Assembly: GCA_035288865.1 (NCBI GenBank)
Contig: DATDZA010000017.1
Location: forward strand, 16,989 to 80,988
Reading direction: 5' to 3'
DNA: 64,000 nucleotides
From: GCA-2688775 sp035288865
Lineage (GTDB): Archaea; Nanobdellota; Nanobdellia; Woesearchaeales; GW2011-AR4
How positions within the stretch are numbered: the stretch's first letter is position 1; every line of letters starts with the position of its first letter. The notes under the pieces are model-generated. The model searched no databases and had not been told where the DNA came from. It saw only the letters and a program-made list of their open reading frames with translations. Of this stretch, positions 26,170-34,550 are shown piece after piece. The position numbers were made by a program, and so were the translations under genes.

Positions 26170-26802
26170 TTATTTACTCTTTATTTTTTTCTTCCAAAAA
26201 ATTAGAGGCTTAAGTTTATAAACAATTACTCCAATAATAAAATATAGCAATGCTGCGAAAATAAAACCAACTCTTGATGGTAAATCATCAACATAAGGGT
26301 AAAATGTAAGCAATTTTTGGTGAATGGTGGAATAAGTGGTTGGATCTTCAATATTTACAATAGACCCAAAAGCGCTTCCTGTATAGATTAATACAAAAAT
26401 TCCGAGGTAAGAAATAATAATAAAAATTTGGTTATCAAATGCAATTGAAAAAATAGAACTAACTATAAATAATGCAACGAAAAATAATCCATACTTTATT
26501 TCATTCTTATATTTAGTAAAGATTTCAACATTTCTATAGAAATAAAAAGAGGCAAAAACTAGAACCCAGAAAGCTATGTCAAATTTTAAGTTATTGCCAT
26601 AAAAATTTTTAATTTCTGGTTTATGAAATGTCAAACTACTTGTAGGACTTTCAGCGTAACTGGGCGACCTAGAATCCATGTAAACGAATGGAAAACCATA
26701 AGTTACATCACCTAATTTTTGGTCATTAACACAACCCCTTAATCCAATTATTAAAAATGTAAAGATAAAGAAGTAAATTATCCATTTAAGCCAAGACCAC
26801 AT
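26170..26802 (-). CDS. Multi-span membrane protein
   Basis: A 210-residue protein with an N-terminal hydrophobic helix (~5-25), an external-looking polar segment (~26-72), three helices (~75-95, 102-122, 126-150) and a last one (~178-200) before a lysine-rich end. No family recognised. It lies between the primase and the Toprim gene, divergent from the latter. Confidence 0.55.
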   Translation of the reverse strand: MWSWLKWIIYFFIFTFLIIGLRGCVNDQKLGDVTYGFPFVYMDSRSPSYAESPTSSLTFHKPEIKNFYGNNLKFDIAFWVLVFASFYFYRNVEIFTKYKNEIKYGLFFVALFIVSSIFSIAFDNQIFIIISYLGIFVLIYTGSAFGSIVNIEDPTTYSTIHQKLLTFYPYVDDLPSRVGFIFAALLYFIIGVIVYKLKPLIFWKKKIKSK

Positions 26803-26931
26803 TTTACTATTCTATTGACATAACAATATTAAAACTTATCTATTTAATGTATAGAATATATCATTTACAAATACTTATATATTCAACATCTATTGGGTAA
26901 ATTACTAATTAACATATTCTCAATACAAAAA

Positions 26932-27288
26932 ATGAAACACGAAACAGAAGAATTCAGTAAACATATAGAAAAAATAAAAAATTCAAACGTCATTGTAATA
27001 GTAGAAGGCAAGAAAGATAGGGCTGCATTAAACAAATTTGGAATAAGCAATATAATTGAACTTTCCAAAAAACCATTATTCCAAATTGTTGAGGAAGTTG
27101 CAAATTCAAATGACGAATGCATAATTCTGACGGATTTGGATAGAAAAGGAAAGGAAATATATGGAAAATTAAACTCTGATTTGCAGAAGCACGGCGTAAA
27201 AATAAATAACAAATTTAGAAATTTTCTTTTCAAAAACACCAAATTAAGGCAGATAGAAGGAATGAATACTTATGTGCAGTTTATCTAA
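26932..27288 (+). CDS. Small Toprim-domain protein
   Basis: A 118-residue protein from the ATG at 26932 (an in-frame TTG lies at 26893). It is almost only a Toprim fold: NVIVIVEGKKDRAAL (catalytic Glu) and IILTDLDRKGKEI (DxD). Similar small Toprim proteins resemble RNase M5 and primase-type Toprim domains and act on nucleic acids; the exact substrate is unknown. It overlaps the 3' end of the convergent gene at 27281 by 8 bp. Confidence 0.75.
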   Translation: MKHETEEFSKHIEKIKNSNVIVIVEGKKDRAALNKFGISNIIELSKKPLFQIVEEVANSNDECIILTDLDRKGKEIYGKLNSDLQKHGVKINNKFRNFLFKNTKLRQIEGMNTYVQFI

Positions 27289-28042
27289 AATCAATTTTCT
27301 GCCCGTTAATCAGGAGATTTGTTGCCACAGCATCTCCGTGCCAAAGCGCAACTTCGACAAGCATGTCTGCTGCCGTAAACTGTGGAAGGTTACCCTCATT
27401 CTTCGGGACAAAATAAGACTCAATAGGGTATTCTATGCTTATTTCCATTATTCCTTTCTTCACATTAATGACGTTTCCGATTTTGTATTGATTGTAAATA
27501 TCAGGCTGATCCTGGCAAATCCCATTCTGGCATTTTATAAGGTAGTTTACCCGGTTATTGAATTCATTGAACTCCACTTTGTCACCGACATCAAAAGATT
27601 GCTCTGTTTTAACGGGACTATATTCATAGTCATAAATTGTTTCTTCATAGATATAATTATTTGAGCTGTTGGTTTCTTTTACAGTGTACACATTTTTAGA
27701 GTAAACATCGTTTACCCTTCCTTTAATGTAGGGCTCTGCAGTTTTTTTGGTGCTTACTTCAGCAGCACTTGAAAAATCCTTGCCCTTCTCCAGTCTGACA
27801 AATATTGTATCTCCTCTTTTGAAATCTTTTGTATCGCTTTTTATCGAATCAAGTTTTATTGTTGATATTTCATACCTGATATTGATAAAATCCCCTCTTA
27901 AAATATCAGTTGGATCATATGGAATTGGCTTCAAAAGAACTTTTTCGCCAAACCACACAGTAGACTGCTTAAATCCAATCATTCCAATTAGGAAAACCAC
28001 CTGCAGCGCCACAATCAAATAAAACAATTTTCCTTTTTCCAT
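27281..28042 (-). CDS. GDYXXLXY-domain membrane-anchored protein
   Basis: A 253-residue protein from the ATG at 28042, one base after the stop of the upstream gene. An N-terminal membrane helix (~6-24) precedes the signature YDPTDILRGDFINIRYEIS, as in GDYXXLXY proteins. Two cysteines near residue 175 may pair outside the cell. These proteins are regularly encoded with DUF2157 membrane proteins, exactly as here. Their role is not established; a transport or envelope function has been suspected from such pairing. Confidence 0.78.
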   Translation of the reverse strand: MEKGKLFYLIVALQVVFLIGMIGFKQSTVWFGEKVLLKPIPYDPTDILRGDFINIRYEISTIKLDSIKSDTKDFKRGDTIFVRLEKGKDFSSAAEVSTKKTAEPYIKGRVNDVYSKNVYTVKETNSSNNYIYEETIYDYEYSPVKTEQSFDVGDKVEFNEFNNRVNYLIKCQNGICQDQPDIYNQYKIGNVINVKKGIMEISIEYPIESYFVPKNEGNLPQFTAADMLVEVALWHGDAVATNLLINGQKIDFR

Positions 28043-28043
28043 T

Positions 28044-29297
28044 TTATCCCGTGAACCTGTCAATTATCTTTCTTCTGTTTTTTTCAAGTATAATCGCCAA
28101 TACTATAAGCAGTACCCCGCCGATTATGAAAAATAAATATCCATTCAGGACGTCCCATAAATATTCAATGTACCTTGAAAATATTGCCACGCCAAAGGCT
28201 ATCATGCCCAAATTAACTAGAGTTTTTTCCCTTTTTGCATAGCCAAGATATACGCTTCCTACTATGAGCAAAAATAATATTATGTTGAACGTAATTGGAA
28301 TCATCCAGAAATTAATTTTTGAAAATAAAACAACCAGCGGAGTGAAGACCAGCAAAAGCCCAAGATAAAGGACCTCATGAAATTCTGTGCTGTCTTTTGT
28401 ATCGCGGTATTTGAAGCTGATAAATATAAAAATAATTGCAACTAAAGTTACTGCCAGGTAAATAATCCAGAATTTTGAGTTGAAAAGGACGCTCATAGTA
28501 TTGGTGCCGGCTCCTGCAGAATATCCAAAATCATTTGCTTTCCCAAACCATTTAAATGAAAATAGATAAGCAGTCAGCATTATTAAAAAAGAGCCAATTA
28601 GGTGAAAAGGATACCTTAGCATTCTTATGCTTTCTTTTTTTTCGTGCAGATTGCCGAGCATATAGTATGATATTCCGAGCGACAGGAATATCAGAAAAAA
28701 TGCATATGAAATATTGTAGTACCTGTCGACGAAATTAAACCAATAAAACATTTCCGAGCCGACATAAACGCCTGCTGTTAATAAGCTTAAGTACATTACA
28801 GGTTTTGACTGGGTAATGTAGGCAAGTGCAACAATTCCCAATGCCCAGTAAAGGAAAGCACTAGGCCAATGGGAGTTTATGTTGAAAATCTGGCCTACCA
28901 AAAAAATCCCGGCTCCAAAAATAATTGCGCCCAAAAATATCAAAGCGCCCCCTACATTCGGAAAATTTGCCTTGCTGAACTTCATGGTGTAGCCGACGTA
29001 ATACGATGCAACCAGCGCAGCCAAAATCGAAAAAACTTTTACCAATTTAGGAATGCTCGACCAATTTAGCGCAAAAAACAAAATTATTCCGGCGCCTATC
29101 ATGAGGGAGCCGAAAATAGCAATGATAGAAACAATATCCCAGTGCTTTGCCTCTACTGCTTTTTGCGGATCCTTATATAATGAATAAATCTTTTGAAGCT
29201 GCTCTTTCGAAATTACTCCAATATTTGCTAATTTTCTAGCTTCGGATAAAAGGAATTTATATTTTTCAATTTTGTCAAGGCTGTCTTTCGTTGGCAT
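28044..29297 (-). CDS. DUF2157-family membrane protein
   Basis: A 417-residue integral membrane protein. A cytoplasmic N-terminal helix bundle (~1-50, with IGVISKEQLQKIY) is followed by about ten to twelve hydrophobic helices, starting with HWDIVSIIAIFGSLMIGAG, characteristic of DUF2157. It ends in a basic tail. It forms a tight two-gene operon with the GDYXXLXY protein. Function unknown. Confidence 0.8.
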   Translation of the reverse strand: MPTKDSLDKIEKYKFLLSEARKLANIGVISKEQLQKIYSLYKDPQKAVEAKHWDIVSIIAIFGSLMIGAGIILFFALNWSSIPKLVKVFSILAALVASYYVGYTMKFSKANFPNVGGALIFLGAIIFGAGIFLVGQIFNINSHWPSAFLYWALGIVALAYITQSKPVMYLSLLTAGVYVGSEMFYWFNFVDRYYNISYAFFLIFLSLGISYYMLGNLHEKKESIRMLRYPFHLIGSFLIMLTAYLFSFKWFGKANDFGYSAGAGTNTMSVLFNSKFWIIYLAVTLVAIIFIFISFKYRDTKDSTEFHEVLYLGLLLVFTPLVVLFSKINFWMIPITFNIILFLLIVGSVYLGYAKREKTLVNLGMIAFGVAIFSRYIEYLWDVLNGYLFFIIGGVLLIVLAIILEKNRRKIIDRFTG

Positions 29298-29417
29298 TAT
29301 TCATAAATTATTTGGCCACTATTTAAAGGTTTTTATAAGGGTTTTTGACCAAAGGAATAAGCTCATGCAAAGTTAATTAGCAAACAATTGCACTTTAATT
29401 ATTATAACTAATCACTT

Positions 29418-30608
29418 TTATTTAACAATGCTTCTTTCCAAATCTTCAAGTTCTCTAAAAGTCTTTAGAGTAATAACTCGGTTTTCTGGAAGAATTCCTA
29501 AAACATTGCATGATATATCATAAATTTTGATAAATCTGTTAAGAGTAGCCCTTTGCACTAAGATAATAGTATCTCCTAAAATATCATCAGGCAGTGCACT
29601 TATATGAAATTCTACAGACACTGCTAAAAGATTGTTAATTTCGGAAACTGGATATTGTTTGGCAGAATTAAATAGGAAGACATCCTGCTCCCTGCCTTTT
29701 CTTTTCAATAATGCCAATGCTATCATTGTTCCCATTAATAGCCCGATATAATGTCTATTGTGATACATTTTATTATCTAATTCCCATATTTCGTTGGAAA
29801 ACAAATCGATAAGGTTATTACTCACATATTTTGCATCCGATTCATGTGAATAGGTTATATCCAATTTTGTATACAGTAGGCTCCTACATATTGAAATTAC
29901 CTTATCGATTCTTGGGCCGAACATTTCAGTCTTGAGGGGGATAGTTTCTCCTTTGCACAATATTAACATTGTATGAGCCTCTTCCCGAAAGCCATTAAAA
30001 AAATTAAGATATTGCAATACGCCGCCTTTTAACTTATTCCATGACTCAAACCTGCTAGGCTTTATACGCCATGTATGCTTGACATCGAAAATATGGATAA
30101 GTTCATGGCATAAATAATCCACAATTTCCCGATATGTATTTGGCTCTTTCCTTATTTTTTCAATAAATTCATAGGCATAATCCGTTCCTATAAATATCTG
30201 GCCGGGATCGTTCCCTTTTGGAAAGGAACCCCTCATAATTTGGGGATCATTTTCATAGCCCGAACCAAAACTCCAATGGTAAACCACCATATTGAATCTC
30301 AGTTCCTTTATTGGGTGTATCTTATCAAACCTAAGAATTATTTTTTCTGAAATATCCTCTTGCAGGGCAACGATAATAAATTGAGGAAGATACTTATGGG
30401 ACCTTTTCCTGAATTCCTCAAACGAAATATGAAATTTGTCTTGCACATAATGAATTAGGCCATAATTGCCCAAATATTGATTTTCATCAAATTTTAAAAT
30501 TATCTTAATTCTTTTTTTCCCTATTCTGATTTTTTTAGAGAATATGGTACATTTTCGTGATGTATTAAATCCCGATATCCTATTTTTTATTCTTTTCAAA
30601 AATACCAT
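29418..30608 (-). CDS. Predicted zincin-like metalloprotease
   Basis: A 396-residue protein with YLCHELIHIFDVKH at residues 165-178: H168, E169 and H172 form an HExxH zinc motif on a helix, and EEAHTM about 40 residues later may supply the third ligand. The N-terminus is very basic. No signal peptide or membrane helix, so probably cytoplasmic. The rest is beta/alpha with no recognised family. Proteolytic activity is inferred from the motif alone. Flanking gaps hold nothing recognisable. Confidence 0.55.
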   Translation of the reverse strand: MVFLKRIKNRISGFNTSRKCTIFSKKIRIGKKRIKIILKFDENQYLGNYGLIHYVQDKFHISFEEFRKRSHKYLPQFIIVALQEDISEKIILRFDKIHPIKELRFNMVVYHWSFGSGYENDPQIMRGSFPKGNDPGQIFIGTDYAYEFIEKIRKEPNTYREIVDYLCHELIHIFDVKHTWRIKPSRFESWNKLKGGVLQYLNFFNGFREEAHTMLILCKGETIPLKTEMFGPRIDKVISICRSLLYTKLDITYSHESDAKYVSNNLIDLFSNEIWELDNKMYHNRHYIGLLMGTMIALALLKRKGREQDVFLFNSAKQYPVSEINNLLAVSVEFHISALPDDILGDTIILVQRATLNRFIKIYDISCNVLGILPENRVITLKTFRELEDLERSIVK

Positions 30609-30799
30609 AATTTAAAATTTGGTTTTAAATATAAAAATATACCCATTTTTTGGCTTGTTGTACTCTGTGATATTACTTCAGATTTAGGTTTACGGTGCTC
30701 TTTTAAGTATTTATATAATACTATTATTTAATATTATGAAGCCCTAATTTTTTGGCATTTTTCATAAGTTTTTTAAATATAGTAGCATTGCTTATTGGC

Positions 30800-31645
30800 A
30801 TGTCAATGAAAAATCAGTTTAAAACAGCAATCCTGCTTGCAGTGCTTACATCTCTTTTCTTGTTCATAGGGAGCTTTTTCGGAAAATCAGGATTTTATTT
30901 TGCCTTAGTATTCGTGGCAATTATGAATTTTGGCTCCTACTGGTTCTCACACAAGATTGTTCTGTGGATGTACCGTGCAAAGGAAGCAAAGAAAAGTGAA
31001 TATCCAAAATTGTACAAAATTGTAGGGGAAGTTGCAAAATTAAGCAGCCTCCCGATGCCTAAAGTTTATATTATCCCGACCGAAACTTCAAATGCTTTCG
31101 CTACGGGCCGCAATAAAAATCACGCCGTTGTTGCTGTAACAGAAGGAATTTTAAAAATACTGAACGACGAAGAATTAAAGGCAGTTCTTGCCCACGAATT
31201 CGGCCACATAAGAAACCATGACATTTTAATTTCAACAATAGCCGGAACAATTGCAGGAGTTATCTCCTACGTTGGCATGATGGCAAGGTGGTCAGCTATC
31301 TTTGGCGGAAGAGACGATGACCGGGGCAATAACATCATCAGCCTTTTGATTTTGGGAATTCTTACTCCATTGATTGCAGCGTTGATTCAGATGGCAATCT
31401 CAAGAAGCAGGGAATACTTGGCTGATGAAACAGGTGCAAACACGGTTAAAAACGGAACGCATCTTGCCGATGCTTTGGAGAAAATAGAAAAGAACGTGAA
31501 TATCCATCCGTTAAAATTCGGGACAACGGCAACTGCGCATTTGTTTATAACGAATCCATTTAGGAACGCGAGCTTTTTGTCATTGTTCATGACGCATCCG
31601 GCAACTTCGGAACGAACAAAAAGATTAAGGTCAATGAAATTTTAA
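30800..31645 (+). CDS. htpX: HtpX-family membrane metalloprotease
   Basis: An M48 protease of 281 residues from the ATG at 30800, the start matching family N-termini (MKNQFKTAILLA). An in-frame TTG lies at 30752. Two N-terminal membrane helices, then AHEFGHIRNHD with the HExxH zinc site, two further helices and SREYLADETGA with the third ligand Glu. It degrades misfolded membrane proteins. A TATA box near 30711 implies a leader of about 60 nt containing a tiny ATG-AAG-CCC-TAA frame at 30736. It overlaps the convergent gene at 31631 by 15 bp. Confidence 0.92.
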   Translation: MSMKNQFKTAILLAVLTSLFLFIGSFFGKSGFYFALVFVAIMNFGSYWFSHKIVLWMYRAKEAKKSEYPKLYKIVGEVAKLSSLPMPKVYIIPTETSNAFATGRNKNHAVVAVTEGILKILNDEELKAVLAHEFGHIRNHDILISTIAGTIAGVISYVGMMARWSAIFGGRDDDRGNNIISLLILGILTPLIAALIQMAISRSREYLADETGANTVKNGTHLADALEKIEKNVNIHPLKFGTTATAHLFITNPFRNASFLSLFMTHPATSERTKRLRSMKF

Positions 31646-32710
31646 ATTATTATTTTTGTTTTTCTTATTAGGTTTTTTTGAAGATTCTGTTTTTTCCTCT
31701 GTCATAGATTCTTTTTCATTGTCGTATTTTTTATCATTTTCTTCTATTTTCTTTGTTTCTTCATGACGCATTCTTTTTTTTATTGTCATCAAATAAATTT
31801 TCCCAATTCCCCCTGCAATTAAAAATACAATTCCCACAGTCAATATGAAATTATTGTAAGTCCTTAAAAATAATAATAAAATTACGCTGATTATTGCCTT
31901 AAAATCAAATATGTTTCCAAGTCCAAGCAAGCTTCCCAGAATAGAAGTAGTATCAATACCTACATATTTTGCATACAATAATATCAAAACATAAGGCAGC
32001 ATTATCAGCATTCCGATGCCAAAGGCAATATCACTTAATATTTCGCAGAAAGCCATGTAATCATGGAGAATAAAATAAAGCAGAGCGGCTAAAATAGCCA
32101 GCAGCACAAGATAGATTATCCGGTCTTTGTTTAGAAAATCAATAAATTTATTATATTTGTCGAATAAGTTCATTTTTGTGCTGTCAGATTGTTGGCCCGA
32201 AACAAAATTTCCTAAAGAACCCCCAATCACACTGTAGAAAAATTCCTTGTCATTTATTTTTCCAGCTTTGTAATCATTGCACACTGCACCTATCCTGCTT
32301 AAGTCCATTTTATTCTGTCCAGACTTTAATTGGTTGCACTCGTCTTCAATTTCTCCGGATTCGATCTTAGCGCAGCTTTCTTCCATTTGCTGCTCGTTTT
32401 CAATCTGGGCACCCTGTCGCTTCATTTTTTTATATTCGTTGCAATTATCTATCACTGACTGCATTACGCTGTCATTGCTGCAGAGCTGCTGCATGGTTAT
32501 AACATTAGAGCCTGACTCCATAGAAGCGCATGTTTCCGCAAGCCTTCCAACCGCCTCTCTTTGTGCCTCCGGGCTTGCAAAGTCATACACATCCCCGAAA
32601 GTTCCTTTCATCACGTCTGGAAAATCAAAGCTTGCATTAGAAAAAATCAGGGTCGCAACTAGTATAATCATTAAGTTTTTTATCAGCCAGATTGAGAATT
32701 TCTTGAACAT
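31631..32710 (-). CDS. Exported or membrane protein with Cys-rich external segment
   Basis: A 359-residue protein with an N-terminal hydrophobic helix (~8-24), an external helical segment (~30-190) with repeated cysteines in ETCASM, QLCSN, DNCNEY, ESCAKI, DECNQL and AVCNDY, then five membrane helices (~200-325) and a strongly charged KKxxE-rich tail. The cysteine spacing suggests disulphide-linked helices. No family recognised. Confidence 0.55.
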   Translation of the reverse strand: MFKKFSIWLIKNLMIILVATLIFSNASFDFPDVMKGTFGDVYDFASPEAQREAVGRLAETCASMESGSNVITMQQLCSNDSVMQSVIDNCNEYKKMKRQGAQIENEQQMEESCAKIESGEIEDECNQLKSGQNKMDLSRIGAVCNDYKAGKINDKEFFYSVIGGSLGNFVSGQQSDSTKMNLFDKYNKFIDFLNKDRIIYLVLLAILAALLYFILHDYMAFCEILSDIAFGIGMLIMLPYVLILLYAKYVGIDTTSILGSLLGLGNIFDFKAIISVILLLFLRTYNNFILTVGIVFLIAGGIGKIYLMTIKKRMRHEETKKIEENDKKYDNEKESMTEEKTESSKKPNKKNKNNNLKFH

Positions 32711-32901
32711 AGGAAAATTATTTCACAGTTCAGATATAAATATTTCTAAAATAAATCAACTACCTTTGCTTGTTAATTTTAATGGCTCAAGCATAAAGAC
32801 AATAGAACGTTCCAGAAATATAGGACAATGTTCAAGGTCTTTCGGAATTTTTATTTCCTCATTCTTATTTAGAATTATACCCCTATTTTGGATCTTAATT
32901 T

Positions 32902-33633
32902 TTATCTTTTCGCATTTTTTACAGCATAACTGATTGCCACTTTTAGCCTTCTGGCAAAATCATCAGTATGAGGTGGCCATTTCCAGCGATTGACGTCTAT
33001 TATTGTAAGGTATCCGTTATCATCTCTCTGTGTATTATGGGTGTCAAGGTCGCACGGGACAAGACCAGTTTCTCTTTTTATATGAGCAATCAACTCTGTT
33101 ATTGTATAGTTTGGTCCTGCCGCTTTCCAAGGATTGTTCATGTGCCAATATGGATCAGAATTAACTTGTTTTGTTATTAATTCTTTTTCTCCATTAGTCT
33201 CTACTATTGCTTGTGGTATCTCCGCACGAATATCATATTTTAATAACCTCAGCAAAAAAATTGCTTCCCATTCTACCTGTTCATCAACAACCAGGTCGTT
33301 GACATAGACTGCTCTTTCACCTGAACGTTTGCCTCCCCACCATACTCCGGTAGAGCCTAAGATATGTTCGGGACCTTTTACATATATAGATGATTTCTCT
33401 CCATTGGCAAGCTTGTAAATCCATCTTACTCTTCTAAAATTACCAGATTCAACCCTTGCGCAGAATGGGTTCCAGTTTTCTTCAATTAAATGTGTTTCTG
33501 GCACACTACGCGTTGGCAATAAGGTTATGATTCTGCCAGATTCTGTTCTATACGCTGGGCATGGTCCGTATTCAAGCAATAAATCTGATGCCTTAATTTC
33601 CACTGGTTGAAGCCTATCTTGAAGTGTTATCAT
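32902..33633 (-). CDS. Hypothetical protein with kinase-like C-terminal motif
   Basis: A 243-residue soluble protein. Near the end, LVPCDLDTHNTQRDD followed by IIDVNRWKWP resembles the catalytic loop (HxDxxxxN) and metal-binding Asp of small-molecule/RIO-type kinases, and a lysine in ELITKQ could sit in the N-lobe. No glycine-rich loop is clear, so this is tentative. In another frame, a 60-codon open stretch without a start continues past its stop (32711-32960). The 33634-33907 gap is AT-rich and holds nothing I can name. Confidence 0.4.
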   Translation of the reverse strand: MITLQDRLQPVEIKASDLLLEYGPCPAYRTESGRIITLLPTRSVPETHLIEENWNPFCARVESGNFRRVRWIYKLANGEKSSIYVKGPEHILGSTGVWWGGKRSGERAVYVNDLVVDEQVEWEAIFLLRLLKYDIRAEIPQAIVETNGEKELITKQVNSDPYWHMNNPWKAAGPNYTITELIAHIKRETGLVPCDLDTHNTQRDDNGYLTIIDVNRWKWPPHTDDFARRLKVAISYAVKNAKR

Positions 33634-33907
33634 TTTGTCCTCTTATATCTATTATTTTAAATCTCCATCAAATTAATTTTAAATAAAAGAAAAATTTAGA
33701 TGAACATTGAAATTACAATTACATCATCATTAGCATTGTAGAATTAAAACTAGGAAAAGTAAAACGTGAATTAATTTTCTCTAAATTATTTAATTTAAGC
33801 ATTTAAACAGTTTAAGGCATTTTATATTTAAATTGTTTTGAAAGAATTATTCTTATAGGAATATTATTATCAATTAATTATTAAAGAAGTAATCAATATT
33901 TAAGGTT

Positions 33908-34546
33908 ATGGCTAACCAAGTACAAACCGAAAGAATAGATTTGCTGGTTCATCCGTTTTACACTATCAGCAAAGTATATAGTAGAATGATGATAGATGAA
34001 CAATCAGATAGGAATATTTTATCACTAAAATCATTATGGCTTGATTCTATATCTGATGTCGCCAGAAATGAAAGACGCTGCCTCGTTTTGGTAAATGGAA
34101 CAAATGTTCTGGAGCAACTATTTCCTAATCCTGAAGATATAAATCCTTACAGGTCACTCTATAGAGAAATTATTTCTCGAGCAAGACAACTTTTGGGGCA
34201 AAGATTATTTTATTTTTACCCAAGGTTATACTCAAATTCATTTTCAACAGAAATATTGGATGATGGGGTCATTTTAGCTAAGGGTGCCGGAAATGATTTG
34301 TTTTATGACCCTGCTTATGTAGGGGTTACTGCTTATGGCGAACATGTTGACGAACAGACAAAAGCCGGTTGCGTAGATTCTAGCATTAGAGATTTAACAA
34401 ATTTGCTTAAAATTCCTCTAGAAAATGTAAGGATTAATCCGGATAAATCCCTTCCTTTGCAACCATTGATCAGAACAGAATTTGGTTTTGACGTGCCGAC
34501 AACTTTGTACCTTACTATTAAAATGATTAAAAAATTATCTGATTAA
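33908..34546 (+). CDS. Hypothetical protein
   Basis: A 212-residue soluble alpha/beta protein. RRCLVLVNGTN forms a buried strand, followed by a helix with SRARQLL, and VGVTAYGEHVDEQTKAGCVDSSIRDL may be a strand-turn-helix with a cysteine, reminiscent of isochorismatase-type hydrolases, but the other catalytic residues are not evident. No family is claimed. It ends 4 bp before the stop of hef in convergent orientation. Confidence 0.5.
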   Translation: MANQVQTERIDLLVHPFYTISKVYSRMMIDEQSDRNILSLKSLWLDSISDVARNERRCLVLVNGTNVLEQLFPNPEDINPYRSLYREIISRARQLLGQRLFYFYPRLYSNSFSTEILDDGVILAKGAGNDLFYDPAYVGVTAYGEHVDEQTKAGCVDSSIRDLTNLLKIPLENVRINPDKSLPLQPLIRTEFGFDVPTTLYLTIKMIKKLSD

Positions 34547-34550
34547 TCTT

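Noticed and set aside
32277..32933. Plus-strand 218-residue open frame opposite the 31631 membrane protein
   Set aside because: It is antisense to a clearly membrane-like coding frame, is Ser/Cys/Ile-rich as expected of an antisense shadow, and has no promoter signal.
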